Part shown: positions 17,682-26,939 of the stretch, piece after piece
Layout of the letters: every line of letters starts with the position of its first letter
Position numbering within the stretch: the stretch's first letter is position 1
Assembly: GCF_903064525.1 (NCBI RefSeq)
Contig: NZ_LR797830.1
Coordinates: forward strand, 1,302,001-1,366,000
Reading direction: 5' to 3'
DNA length: 64,000 bases
From: Methylacidimicrobium sp. AP8
Lineage (GTDB): Bacteria > Verrucomicrobiota > Verrucomicrobiia > Methylacidiphilales > Methylacidiphilaceae
Position numbers and translations under genes: made by a program
The notes under the pieces: model-generated
What the model was told of the DNA's origin: nothing
What the model saw: only the letters and a program-made list of their open reading frames with translations
Databases searched by the model: none

Positions 17682-19378
17682 GCAGGCGCATCGTCGTCGA
17701 CCCGATCACCCGGATCGAGGGTCACCTCCGGATCGAAGCAGTGTTGGATGACCAGAACACGATCCGGGACGCCTATGCCTCCGGAACGATGTTCCGGGGG
17801 ATCGAAACGATCCTCAAGGGACGCGATCCGCGCGACGCCGGCCTTCTGGCGATGCGGATCTGCGGAGTCTGCACCGGAGCCCATTACTGGACCTCCATCC
17901 GAGCGGTCGAGGACGCCTTCGGAATCCGCATCCCGAATAACGCGCGGCTCGTCCGCAACCTGATCGCAGGCTCTCTCTACCTTCACGATCACTCGGTCCA
18001 CTTCTACCATCTCCATGCGCTCGACTGGGTCGACGTCCTCTCGGCGCTCAAGGCCGACCCGCGTAAGGCGGTCGATGTCGCCTACCAATTTACGGACACC
18101 CCATGGAACGCAAGCGTCGAGCACTTCCGGAAGGTCCAGCAGCGGCTCGGAGGCTTTGCTGCTCAGGGCCGCCTCGGGATCTTCGCCGGCGGCTACTGGG
18201 GAAACCCGAGCTACCGCTTCTCCGCCGAGGAAAACTTGGTCGCCGTTTCCCACTATCTCGATGCGCTGGCGATGCAGCGGGGCGCGGCCAAGATGATGGC
18301 GATCTTCGGGGGAAAGAACCCCCACCCCCAGTCGATCGTCGTGGGCGGGGTCACCTGCGTCCAGGACATCGAGAACCCGAGCCGGATCTCCCTCTTCCAA
18401 AGCCTGCTTGAGGAGCAGCACCGGTTCATCCGGCAAGCCTACCTGCCCGACATCCTGATGGCCGCCCATGCCTACCGCGAGGAGGGCCTTTCCGGCATCG
18501 GGTCGGGCCTCAAGTCCTACTTGGCTTACGGCTTCTTCGACATGGACAACGACGGTCCGGGTCGCGGAAAGACCCTCTTCCCGAGCGGGATGGTCCTGGA
18601 TGGAGATCTGTCCAAGGCCTACGATTTCGATCCCGGCAAGGTGACCGAGGACGTTCTCCACTCCTGGTATCGGGGCGGCGACGGCCTCCATCCCTATGTG
18701 GGAGTCACCGATCCGTCCTTCACCGGGCTGCGGAAAGAGGGGGACATCGCTTATTTGGACACCGAAGGCAAGTACAGCTGGATCAAGGCGCCGACCTACG
18801 ACGGGCACCGGGTGGAGACCGGCCCCTTGGCGCGCCTGATCGTCGGCTACGCCCGGGGCGATGCCCGAATCCGAGCGGCGGTCGACGGGGTGCTCCAGCG
18901 CGCGGGTCTGCCGGCCACCGTCCTCTTCAGCACCCTCGGCCGGACGGCGGCTCGGGCGATCGAAGCCGACCTGATCGCCGACGCAATGGCCGGCTGGGCG
19001 GGAGAGCTCGCCAAGAACACGGCGGCCGGAGATCTCTCGACCTGGACCCCGTTTGATTTCGCAAAGGTCTCCGGGGACGCCCAAGGCTGCGGCTTGTCCG
19101 AGGCCCCGCGCGGGGCGCTCGGCCACTGGGTCAAGATCCGGGATGGGAAGATCGAAAATTACCAGGCGGTGGTCCCCACCACTTGGAATGCCTCTCCCCG
19201 CGACCGCAAAGGCAGGAGGGGAGCCTACGAGGAGGCGCTCATCGGCACCCGCCTGGCCAATGCCGACCAGCCGTTGGAAATTCTTCGCACCATTCACAGC
19301 TTCGACCCCTGCCTCGCCTGCTCGGTCCACATCGTCGACTTCCGCGGGAGAGACTTGGGTACCTATCAAGTGCTGTAG
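17678..19378 (+). CDS. hupL: [NiFe]-hydrogenase large subunit
   Basis: A 566-residue catalytic subunit for H2 oxidation. The nickel ligands are in RICGVCTGAHYW (L1, near residue 62) and DPCLACSVH (L2, near 545). A 15-residue tail after the L2 His (IVDFRGRDLGTYQVL) is the peptide removed by the maturation protease encoded downstream. Starting at ATG 17678 gives SRRIVVDPITRIEGHLRIE, the classic opening. With HupS and the b-type cytochrome it should pass electrons from periplasmic H2 to the quinone pool; nickel and Fe(CN)2CO come from the hyp operon at 4.5-11.2 kb. Confidence 0.96.
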   Translation: MSRRIVVDPITRIEGHLRIEAVLDDQNTIRDAYASGTMFRGIETILKGRDPRDAGLLAMRICGVCTGAHYWTSIRAVEDAFGIRIPNNARLVRNLIAGSLYLHDHSVHFYHLHALDWVDVLSALKADPRKAVDVAYQFTDTPWNASVEHFRKVQQRLGGFAAQGRLGIFAGGYWGNPSYRFSAEENLVAVSHYLDALAMQRGAAKMMAIFGGKNPHPQSIVVGGVTCVQDIENPSRISLFQSLLEEQHRFIRQAYLPDILMAAHAYREEGLSGIGSGLKSYLAYGFFDMDNDGPGRGKTLFPSGMVLDGDLSKAYDFDPGKVTEDVLHSWYRGGDGLHPYVGVTDPSFTGLRKEGDIAYLDTEGKYSWIKAPTYDGHRVETGPLARLIVGYARGDARIRAAVDGVLQRAGLPATVLFSTLGRTAARAIEADLIADAMAGWAGELAKNTAAGDLSTWTPFDFAKVSGDAQGCGLSEAPRGALGHWVKIRDGKIENYQAVVPTTWNASPRDRKGRRGAYEEALIGTRLANADQPLEILRTIHSFDPCLACSVHIVDFRGRDLGTYQVL

Positions 19379-19406
19379 ACCGGAAGACACGGCGGAGGAA
19401 CTGTCG

Positions 19407-20135
19407 ATGAAAGGAGAAGCAAGCGGAAATCTCGTTCGGGTGCTCCGGATGCCCGTAAGCTGGCGGATCTTCCACTGGGTCAACTTTCTTGCGGTTTTTG
19501 CGGCGGTCGTCACCGGCATCTACATCGCCCGCCCGTACTACCAGGCCATGATCGCCGAGCCGGCGGTCCGAAAATTCGTGATGGGATGGAATCGGGCGAT
19601 CCACCTCTACGCCGCAATCCTGGTCGATGTCCTCTGCGTCGTCTCCTTCTACCTCTATTTCCTGAGCCGATTCGAGCGTCCCGTCCGCAAGCTCCTGCCG
19701 ACGAAGGAACATCGACGGGAATTTCTCGAGGTGCTGGCCAACTTCTTCACCTTCAACCGGAGGAAGCGCTTCGATTCGGCCGAGCTCGACACCTTCAACG
19801 CCGCCTGGTTCACGCTCCTCCACCTCCTCCTCTTTTTTCAGCTATTCACCGGCCTTCAACTCTACGTCGACGGCCTCGAAAGCGGCCTCAGCTCGATCGG
19901 CGCCTGGTGGCCCTGGATCATCCACCTCGGCACGGACTGGACCTATTGGGCCTTCGGCGGCCGGATGGGAGTCCGCTGGGTCCACCACTTTACGATGTAC
20001 CTGATCCTCGCGTGGATCGCCTTTCATGTCTATTATGAGATCTGGCGGACCGTCTACTGGCGCGAAGGCGATATCGCCATCGCCTTCGGCGGCGAAAAGA
20101 TCGCGCGCCGGCTTCCGGGTGCAGCCGCCGACTGA
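19407..20135 (+). CDS. hupC: Hydrogenase b-type cytochrome membrane subunit
   Basis: A 242-residue integral membrane protein with four to five hydrophobic helices. Haem-ligand candidates are the His in SWRIFHWVNFLAVF, NRAIHLYAAIL, RWVHHFTMYLIL and AFHVYYEIW, matching the HupC/HyaC family. It accepts electrons from HupS and reduces quinone. The ATG at 19407 is preceded by GGAGGAA. It lies 28 bases after hupL and overlaps the protease gene. Confidence 0.93.
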   Translation: MKGEASGNLVRVLRMPVSWRIFHWVNFLAVFAAVVTGIYIARPYYQAMIAEPAVRKFVMGWNRAIHLYAAILVDVLCVVSFYLYFLSRFERPVRKLLPTKEHRREFLEVLANFFTFNRRKRFDSAELDTFNAAWFTLLHLLLFFQLFTGLQLYVDGLESGLSSIGAWWPWIIHLGTDWTYWAFGGRMGVRWVHHFTMYLILAWIAFHVYYEIWRTVYWREGDIAIAFGGEKIARRLPGAAAD

Positions 20136-20661
20136 CCTTGCCGTCATCGGCTTGGGAAACGTGATCCTCCGCGACGAGGGGCTCGGCGTGCTCGCCGCCT
20201 GGATTCTGGAAAGCAACTACGCCTATGCGCCGGAAGTCCGCTTCTTCGATGGCGGGGTTCTCGGCCTCGATCTGGTTTCCGAGTTCGAGCGCCACGGCGG
20301 GCTGATCGTCCTCGATGCGGTCGCCAGCCTCGACCCGCCGGGCACGATCTATCGCTTCCCCGGAGAAGCGCTCTGGAAGCGGGAGGGAATGGCCCGAACC
20401 GCCCATGAAGTCGATCTGCTCGATGTCCTCAAGGTAGCCACGCTCCTCGGTTCGGTCCCCGACCTGGTCCTTCTCGGCATGGTTCCTGCCGAGGTCGGAG
20501 GACCCGCGCTCGGCCTCTCGTCGGCCCTGGAAAACTCCTTTCCTCGGTTCCTGGCCGCGGTGCTGCGGGAAATCCGCTCGCTCGGGATCGAGGTGCGGAA
20601 AAAGGCCTGCCTCTCCCTTTCCCAGATCCTCGAGGCCAAGACGCGGGTCCCGACGCCATGA
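20119..20661 (+). CDS. hupD: Hydrogenase maturation endopeptidase
   Basis: A 180-residue HupD/HybD-type protease that removes the C-terminal peptide of the large subunit once nickel is in. Metal-binding residues appear as Glu in LRDEGLGV, Asp in LIVLDAVASL and His in RTAHEVDLL. GTG 20119 is preferred because it precedes VIGLGNVILRDEG, the family start, and overlaps the cytochrome gene end. It overlaps the next gene by ATGA. Confidence 0.92.
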   Translation: MQPPTDLAVIGLGNVILRDEGLGVLAAWILESNYAYAPEVRFFDGGVLGLDLVSEFERHGGLIVLDAVASLDPPGTIYRFPGEALWKREGMARTAHEVDLLDVLKVATLLGSVPDLVLLGMVPAEVGGPALGLSSALENSFPRFLAAVLREIRSLGIEVRKKACLSLSQILEAKTRVPTP

Positions 20662-21425
20662 GCGTTCCCTCGGCCCCTCTCCTGCTCCGGCTCGACCGAT
20701 TCGATCCGGAAAGCGGGCTTTTCGCCTCCTTTGCCGATTCTCCCCGGGTGCCCCTGCTCCGCCTCCGCCCTCTCCCCACCAGCGGCAGAAAGATCCTCGA
20801 AGCGATCGGAGCCCTCGACGAAAACGCGGCACGGCTCCTGCCCCGGTTCCGGCGGAAGTTTCCGGACATGTGGGCAGCGGTGGAGGCGGTCGGCGCGGGT
20901 CTTCCGAACGGCACGGATCAAAGCCTTTTCTTCTTTTTCTCTCTCTGCAGCGTCGCTCTCGGGATCGAGGAAGCTGACATTCGGGATGCCGCCTCCGTTT
21001 TCTCCGGCCTCCAGATCGACTATGCCCTCATCCAGGAAGAGGAGCAGTGGCTCCTCGACACGAGAACGACCCTCCGTAGCCTCTGGAGCTACAAGCTGGC
21101 GGAGGTATCCAACGCCCTTCTGCTCTTCTCGCTCTTCGAATCCCTGGGGCAAACCCTGGGAGCCTTCGCGGGACGCTGCGGCGACCTCCTGCGGGCGCAG
21201 GCGATCCGCCTCTCCGGCGACCTGGCGGCTCATCCCTTTCTCCGGGCGGGCCTGCGCCGAGGCCTTCCCCGCGGGTTCGCAACGCTGGAGGAAGCACCGG
21301 CCTCGGATGCCTCATTGCCCAACGGGCTCAATGCTTCCGGGCGAAAGAGCGCGGACCCCGATCTCCTTCCCGCTCCGGCCGCTCGCGCGACGGAAGAGAG
21401 AGAGCCGACCCGAGTAGAAGGCTAG
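20658..21425 (+). CDS. Unknown protein, last gene of the hydrogenase operon
   Basis: A 255-residue soluble, mostly alpha-helical protein with no motif I recognise and no Cys-rich or membrane segment. The start overlaps the protease stop as ATGA, so it is translated with the hydrogenase genes. It could be a HupH/HyaE-like assembly helper by position, but sequence similarity to those was not seen. The stop codon lies in the CTAGC target duplication of the adjacent IS481, so the C-terminus (low-complexity after residue ~205) may be unaltered or slightly trimmed. Confidence 0.7.
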   Translation: MSVPSAPLLLRLDRFDPESGLFASFADSPRVPLLRLRPLPTSGRKILEAIGALDENAARLLPRFRRKFPDMWAAVEAVGAGLPNGTDQSLFFFFSLCSVALGIEEADIRDAASVFSGLQIDYALIQEEEQWLLDTRTTLRSLWSYKLAEVSNALLLFSLFESLGQTLGAFAGRCGDLLRAQAIRLSGDLAAHPFLRAGLRRGLPRGFATLEEAPASDASLPNGLNASGRKSADPDLLPAPAARATEEREPTRVEG

Positions 21426-22389
21426 CTGTCAGGTCCCGCATGATTGCGTACTGCTTTTTGGAAGAGATGCGGATGGGATTGTTGCCATGTTTTTAGGGCC
21501 TGAAGTGGGGTTTGGTGATTGAGCGATTTTTGAGGGTGGTGTTCGTTGTAGAGCCAGGCGTAGCGGTGGAGCGTGGTTTTCAGGTCGAGGGAGCTTTGGA
21601 AGTGATGAGTACGGAGGATCTGCGCCAGTCTTCCGTTGAAGCGCTCCACCATGCCATTGGTGCGAGGCGACTTTGGCTTGGTCAGGCGGTGCTCGATTCC
21701 CAATGCTTGGCAGAGCGCGTCGAACTCATGGGCTCCGGTAGCATCCTTGGCTGCTTGGCCGAAGACCCGATCGGTGAACTCCTTGCCGTTATCGGTGAGG
21801 ATGGTTCGGATTTTCACGGGTGCCGCCTTGGCCAGCGCCTGGAGAAAGCTGCGGGCGGCCGCTGGGGTCTTTGCACGCTTGACCGCCAAGAAGACCCAAC
21901 GGGTGGCTCGGGTCCTTGGCGACGAAGACATAACGGCGAGACGTCTCGTCGGCCATCTGGGGCAGGTATTTGAGGTCCACATGAAAGTAGCCCGGCAGCT
22001 AAACTTTAAAGGGTTGAGTGGGATTGGCCGGTTTTTCCGGTTGAGGCAGCCGGCAGTGGCCTCGGCGCCGCAGGAGCCGGCCCAAGGCCGAGCGGGTCAT
22101 GGAGGGTTCGATAAATTCGCGGATGACGGCCAGCAGATCGTCCAGCGGCAGCCGGAGCTGCGTGCGCAAGTAGATCACCAGCTCTTCCTGTCCCGGATTG
22201 AGTGTCGTCGGAAGATGATGCGGGGTGTGGCTGGCATCCTCGACAAAATCCCGCTTCCGCCACCGACGAATCGTCTCCCGAGTCACGCGAAACTGCCTCG
22301 CCAACTCGTAATCGCTGCCCTTCGCCCGCCAGAATCGCCGTGCGGATCGCCGGCGTAGTCGTCGCATTTTTGTGCAGGGTGATTCTCAT
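21422..22389 (-). pseudogene. IS481 transposase, three lesions
   Basis: The pieces in order are MRITLHKNATTTPAIRTAI (from 22389), then SDYELARQFRVTRETIRRW to PTQPFKV in a second frame. An in-frame TAG at 21999-22001 follows, then VDLKYLPQMADETSRRYVFVA, then ATRWVFLAVKRAKTPAAARSF in a third frame. The catalytic DDE core (DLKYL, LTDNGKEF, NGMVERFNGRL) is still readable. Two frameshifts (about 22325 and 21900) and one stop make it non-functional as written. Confidence 0.82.
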
Positions 22390-22494
22390 ATCTTTACCTC
22401 GGCTTTCCAGCTTGCCACAACCTCCCGAAGCACCGCACGCCCGATCAGCAACGGACGGCGATTTGCTAGAAGGTAATCATGCGAACCCCAACAT
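21427..22494. mobile_element. IS481-family insertion sequence with 5-bp target duplication
   Basis: The element is flanked by direct CTAGC repeats (21422-21426 and 22495-22499). The left end reads TGTCAGGTCCCGCATGATT; the right end is an imperfect complement (AATCATGCGAACCCCAACA region). It inserted exactly at the edge of the MITE, whose TIR shares the TAGC bases. Its transposase is broken. Confidence 0.85.
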
Positions 22495-22495
22495 C

Positions 22496-22679
22496 TAGCG
22501 GCCATTTCTCACAAGCTTTCTCCTACGGCTTGCAAAACGGGCTCGTCTGCTTCGCTCCCGCTTGGTTTTCCATCCTCGCAGTATGTCTTCATACAGCTCC
22601 GGTGGAAAACCTGCGCCCGCCTCGCACCCAAGCCCATTTGCGGCGCCTCGGCTACGAAATTTGTGAGAAATGGCCGCTA
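22496..22679. repeat. 184-bp MITE with 19-bp perfect terminal inverted repeats
   Basis: TAGCGGCCATTTCTCACAA (22496-22514) is repeated perfectly inverted at 22661-22679. No coding capacity is present. The inner CCATTTCTCACAA resembles the CCATTTCTCACCA end of the IS1380 elements here, suggesting mobilisation by an IS1380-type transposase (inference). It provides the stop codon of the neighbouring tetR gene. Confidence 0.85.
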
Positions 22680-23351
22680 AGAACGATGAGAGCCGCCATC
22701 TTTCCGGTCCTCGTTTTGCTCTAAGAGTTCGGGCTTCACGAGCGCTCGCTCGAGCGCCCGAAAGACGATGCCGAAAAGATGCGGCGATCCCAAGAGGCCC
22801 ATCATCGCCGTCATCAGAAGCGCCGCTCCCTCCGCAGACGAAATCTCCGGCCGAAAGATCCCCTCCTCGCTTCCGTCCCGCAGCATGGCCTCCAGCCCGC
22901 CTCTCCATTCTTGCAGGAGCGGTTGAAGAATTCGGTCAATCGCCGGGCAGCGGCGGGAGCGATGAATGAGCTCTTGCATCACCAGCAGCAGCCCTTTCTC
23001 CTTCTCCCAGTAGAAGGCGGCATCCGCGAATTCCTGCCGGAGCCGCGCCAGCCCCGGGTTCCGCGCCCGAGGCGGTCCCGGCGCGTGCAGCGCCCGGAAG
23101 CGCTCGGCCAGGTGCCCCGCGACCCCTTGAATCAGCTCTTCCTTGGTCGGAAAGTAGTAGTGAAGCGTTGCGACATTCACACCCGCCTCTTCGGCCACGC
23201 GCCGGGTCCGCAGGCCTTCGAAGCCGCATTCGACCAGCACCGTCATCGCCGCCTCGATCAGCTGAGTCCTCCGGTCGAGGGCATCCGCCCGGAAAGATCG
23301 CTTCGGACGCCCCCTCTTTTTCTCCGCTCGGCTCGCCGCTCTTGCCTTCAC
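22677..23351 (-). CDS. TetR-family transcriptional regulator
   Basis: A 224-residue repressor with an N-terminal HTH (LRTRRVAEEAGVNVATLHYYFPTKEEL, near residues 45-70) and a helical ligand-binding half. The GTG at 23351, nine bases after the methyltransferase stop and preceded by GGGGAAGAG, is preferred over longer starts that overlap that gene heavily. It is probably cotranscribed with, and may regulate, the O-methyltransferase. Its stop codon lies in the MITE terminal repeat, so the last residues could be altered. Confidence 0.82.
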   Translation of the reverse strand: MKARAASRAEKKRGRPKRSFRADALDRRTQLIEAAMTVLVECGFEGLRTRRVAEEAGVNVATLHYYFPTKEELIQGVAGHLAERFRALHAPGPPRARNPGLARLRQEFADAAFYWEKEKGLLLVMQELIHRSRRCPAIDRILQPLLQEWRGGLEAMLRDGSEEGIFRPEISSAEGAALLMTAMMGLLGSPHLFGIVFRALERALVKPELLEQNEDRKDGGSHRS

Positions 23352-23359
23352 CTCTTCCC

Positions 23360-24403
23360 CTACTTTTTCCCACGGGAGGCGACGAGCAGTGGGGAGTGGG
23401 AGCCGATCTCGAAGGATTCCACCACGGGAAAATCCGCTTCGGCCAGCCACTCGCCATACTCCTCGGCCGAAAAGATCCCTCCTTCCTCCGTGTTGAGAAC
23501 CATCCGCAACCCGAAGAGCACCGGGTCGAGCGGCCCCGTCCTCTCGCGGTTGGGGAGGAACTCGGCGATCGCAATTCGTCCTGCCGGCCGGAGCGCCTCG
23601 GCGACCCGGCCGAGGAGCCTGCGCGACTTCGCCTCCCCCTCGCTATGGAGAATGTTGGCCAGGATCGCCAGATCGTACTCGGATTCGGGCAGCGAAACCT
23701 CCTGGATGTTGCCGGGCAGATATTCGTAGCGGTCGGCCATCCCGTGACGCTCGACGTAGCGGCGCGTATGCGCGAGCACGCCGGGGAAGTCGACGGCGGT
23801 CACCCGGGCCTCCGGATCGGCGTGCCCCACGGCCAGGCTCCAGACCGCCGATCCGCAGCCGATATCGAGAACCCGCAATCCCCGATGAGACGCACCGGCT
23901 CCCAGCGCATGCGCGGCCGCGATCGCCGGTCCCCGGTTGACGACGTGGAGGAAGCGGATCAGCAGCGGGAAAAACTCTTCGGCCCGCTTTTGCCGTTCCA
24001 CCGCCTCGACCCCCTCCGCAGGCCCTCCGTTCCGAACCGCCTCGGCCAGGCGGTCCCACTCCTGATCCAAAACGGAGCCCTGGACCAGATCGCCGAGATA
24101 GTCGGGGCTTCCCGGCACCAGCAGCGCTTCGGCGATCGGCAGGAGCCGGTACGAGGCCTTTTCCTTTCCGAGGAGCTGGAGGGCCGTCAGGCCGTCCAGG
24201 AGAGCCCGTGTTCCCCGCACGCTGATTCCGAGGGAGCCGGCGACCTGCTCGGCGGTCCCGGGCTCCTTTGCGAGCCGGGAGAAGACGCCGAGGTCTACCG
24301 CAGCCCGGACGATACGGGAACCTCGAACGCTATCGGTGCAGAACAAAAAGGGCGAGAGATCGAAATCGAGCGCAAACTTCCGAACATCCATCGGTTTTTC
24401 CAT
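23360..24403 (-). CDS. SAM-dependent O-methyltransferase
   Basis: A 347-residue class I methyltransferase of the acetylserotonin/CrtF-like O-methyltransferase group. An N-terminal winged-helix dimerisation domain (GVFSRLAKEPGTAEQVAGSL, GTRALLDGLTALQLL) comes first. The SAM site is VLDIGCGSAVWSLA (near residue 177), followed by VDFPGVL, and a C-terminal region ends SHSPLLVASRGKK. The natural acceptor is unknown; quinones, carotenoids and small phenols are family substrates. It begins 206 bases from the divergent tRNA-Gly. Confidence 0.82.
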   Translation of the reverse strand: MEKPMDVRKFALDFDLSPFLFCTDSVRGSRIVRAAVDLGVFSRLAKEPGTAEQVAGSLGISVRGTRALLDGLTALQLLGKEKASYRLLPIAEALLVPGSPDYLGDLVQGSVLDQEWDRLAEAVRNGGPAEGVEAVERQKRAEEFFPLLIRFLHVVNRGPAIAAAHALGAGASHRGLRVLDIGCGSAVWSLAVGHADPEARVTAVDFPGVLAHTRRYVERHGMADRYEYLPGNIQEVSLPESEYDLAILANILHSEGEAKSRRLLGRVAEALRPAGRIAIAEFLPNRERTGPLDPVLFGLRMVLNTEEGGIFSAEEYGEWLAEADFPVVESFEIGSHSPLLVASRGKK

Positions 24404-24609
24404 CTTGTTTTCTCCTTTGCATTTCCCGGAGGACCGGGGGAAGCGCCGTGCTTATCCATCAACTGATTGATGAAATTACAAGAGCGCCCGCCGCGTCACA
24501 AGCGGCTGCTGGTCCGGAGGAAACGCCGCAGCGCAGCGGATCGCAAACTTCCCCGCTTTTTTTGATCTTGCCTCCGCTCGGCGCGCGTATCAGAGTACAT
24601 GGTCGTCTT

Positions 24610-24682
<73 letters not shown>

Positions 24683-24704
24683 CACCCCCTCAAAAGGAGA
24701 GCGC

Positions 24705-25100
24705 CTTTGTCCGGCCGGAGGAGCCGACCTGGATGGGATCCTCTGCGTTCAGGACGACCGGATCGTGAGCAACGATAACACGGTCCACCGGGGGCGGAAG
24801 AAGCTCCGGATCTTGCCCCAAAGCTGGCGCATCGGCTTGGCCAAATGCCGCGTCCGGGTCTGTGAGCCTCTCGACGGAAACCTCAGCGTCCGGGATGGCC
24901 ACCGGATCGTCGGCTGGCACGACTCGGAGGGCAAGCCAGCCGCTGGAACTACACCAAACCAAGGCGGCTTAAAAGAAGAGCAGAACTTTGCCCCTGCCCC
25001 GGGGCCAGGGCAAGAACCGCAAAGGAAAGAACAATCCAATATCCCAAGCGGTCAGATTACTTGCTACCGAAGCGGTCAGTTTGACATGCCTTCAACAAGG
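24705..25100 (+). pseudogene. 3' remnant of an ISNCY-like transposase
   Basis: In one frame the sequence reads DLDGILCVQDDRIVSNDNTVH, then RILPQSWRIGLAKCRVRVCEPLDG and LSVRDGHRIVGWHD, matching the C-terminal beta-domain of ISNCY-type transposases. No N-terminal or catalytic part is present; the fragment starts ~20 bases after the tRNA. A GCGGTCAG motif repeated near 25050-25080 may be part of its terminus. Confidence 0.65.
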
Positions 25101-25129
25101 AAAAAGGACAGGCGCGTGCAAAAAAGTTA

Positions 25130-25216
25130 TGCACTGTGTGGCACTATTTTTTTGCGAAAGTTCGTTCGACAACCCTGGAGCCATCGTCAAAAGGGTCGCT
25201 TTTCCCCAAACATGGG
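25130..25216 (+). repeat. Solo IS1634-type end
   Basis: The segment with TTTTTTTGCGAAAG, CAACCCTGGAGCC and CCCCAAACATGGG closely matches the right end of the IS1634 element at about 30320-30401. No transposase accompanies it. It lies between the transposase remnant and the nuclease gene. Confidence 0.65.
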
Positions 25217-25408
25217 ACGGTTCACGGGCCGGCGGCGTCATTCCGAAATTCCCAGGAAGCAGCCTCTCCACGAAGGGGGGAGGGTGCGAAAGGCGGGAGT
25301 TCCGAAGACGCCGGTTATCCGCAGCTCCGCGAACGATTCTGTTCTGCCCCAGAACAATGTCCAGCCATCCTCGCCGCCGCATGAACCCCAAAACAAAAGA
25401 CCCTGCTC

Positions 25409-26935
25409 CTACCTCTCCGGTCCTCGCGAAGGAGGAGGCCGCCGCGGGCCCGAAACATACCCCCAGCCGGCCCGGCAAGGGCGGCCTGGCTCCTTCTCGG
25501 GCTCCTCCGGCCTCTCCGGCCGAAGCGCGCCCTTGTGCCGTTTCTCCTCCCTGGCGGGGTAGGGGAAGCGGCAGAGCTCCTCCCCCCGCTCCCGGCCTCT
25601 CCCCTCCGCCGCGGCCGAGGAGATCCCTCCGTGGGGATCGCCCCCGGGGACGGCCTCCTTGGCCGGGGAGCGATTCCGCCGCCAGTCCTCGATCCGCGCC
25701 GCCTGCTGCTCGGCGAGAGCGGAGGCGGCCAACGCTCCCGCCATCCCCCAGGGTCCCGCTCCGGAAAGCACCAGATTCGCCGCGCCGCCGACCGCCCGCC
25801 AAGCCGCCTGCCGGAGCCGATCGGCCGCTTCCGGGGCGTCCCCCGTACGGAGGCTCCGCCACGCCCGGTAGGCGTCATAGCCAGCCTCGGCGAAGCCCGC
25901 GAGGGCTCCCATCACCGGCAGCCGCTTGAGCACCATCCCCACCCCGGGGGTCCGTAGGAAAACCCTCGCGGCGGGAGCGAGCGCGTTGGCGGCCGCGCCC
26001 GCCGCCTCCACCCCATCCCGGGCCGCTTCGGGTACTTTCCCGTTCCGCAGCTCCTCGCCCGCTTGGCCCGCCTCCGCATACGCCGAAGCGGCCGAAGAAA
26101 GGCTCGCGGCTTTCCCGAAGGCACTCCCCATCACCCGCCCCATCGTGGGAACATCCTCGATGACGGGCAGGCCCCGGGGCCCGAGCGGCTCCCGGGGATT
26201 CTCCCGGGCCCGCCTCCAAAGCTCCTTCCGGCGGTTTGCTTCCGCCTGCTTTTCGGTCAGGATCTCTTGCTTTGCGGCGGGATCGCCCGCCTGGGCCAGC
26301 GCCTCGGCATACGACTTGCGGAACTGTTGCTCAAGCACCGCGGAACGTCCGGGGTTCTTGATCGCAATCGCCTCCTTCGCCATCCCCAGCGCGGCCAGCT
26401 CGGCCTTCTTTTCCCCCAAAGCCTCAAGCTCTCCATAGAGCGGGATCGCCTCCCTTCCGGCCTTAGCCACCGGAAGGCGGACATCCTGGCCGCGTTCGAT
26501 CCAATCGCTGAGCCGATCGTAAAAGGCGTCATCAAAAGCATGGTGCGCCGCCTTCGGCAAGAGCATCAGGTTGGAAGGGGCGTTGATCTCCTCGAGCGTT
26601 TTGCCCCCGGAAAAGGCCAAGGGAATCCTGTGGTGGAAGGCATGATCCCTTCCGGTCAGGTCTTTTGCCAATTTGCTAAGGTCCCTTAGCGCTCCGCCAT
26701 CCCGCGCCGCCTTTTCCACCCAGGAGCGGAGCTGGGGATGGAGCTCGGCCAACCCCTCCTTGTGGGTTTCGAGAAACTCCCGCCAGAATTCCGGAGGCTG
26801 GTGGGCCTTTTTGAATTTCTCAAACTTTTTTCGCCACCCTTTCCTTTCTTTCGGATGCTGCCTTTGCAGCGTCTCCCACGTAAAGCCCGCCTCGAACTGA
26901 TCCCGGAGCCTCCGGAGCTCTTCCCGCTCGATCAT
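25409..26935 (-). CDS. HNH-nuclease-containing toxin-like protein
   Basis: A 508-residue protein. Residues ~98-135 show an HNH/AHH-like pattern: RDHAFHHRIPLAF, then NAPSNLMLLPKAAHHAF, with His98, His101-102, Asn122 and His131-132 as candidate catalytic or metal residues. The middle is Ala/Gly-rich with hydrophobic stretches (residues ~300-420) that could enter membranes, and the last ~80 residues are Pro/Arg-rich. The start at ATG 26935 is four bases after the SUKH stop. Its pairing with a SUKH immunity gene suggests a secreted or contact-dependent DNase-type toxin, but the nuclease is N-terminal, not C-terminal as usual. No secretion signal was seen. Confidence 0.68.
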   Translation of the reverse strand: MIEREELRRLRDQFEAGFTWETLQRQHPKERKGWRKKFEKFKKAHQPPEFWREFLETHKEGLAELHPQLRSWVEKAARDGGALRDLSKLAKDLTGRDHAFHHRIPLAFSGGKTLEEINAPSNLMLLPKAAHHAFDDAFYDRLSDWIERGQDVRLPVAKAGREAIPLYGELEALGEKKAELAALGMAKEAIAIKNPGRSAVLEQQFRKSYAEALAQAGDPAAKQEILTEKQAEANRRKELWRRARENPREPLGPRGLPVIEDVPTMGRVMGSAFGKAASLSSAASAYAEAGQAGEELRNGKVPEAARDGVEAAGAAANALAPAARVFLRTPGVGMVLKRLPVMGALAGFAEAGYDAYRAWRSLRTGDAPEAADRLRQAAWRAVGGAANLVLSGAGPWGMAGALAASALAEQQAARIEDWRRNRSPAKEAVPGGDPHGGISSAAAEGRGRERGEELCRFPYPAREEKRHKGALRPERPEEPEKEPGRPCRAGWGYVSGPRRPPPSRGPER

Positions 26936-26939
26936 ATGG

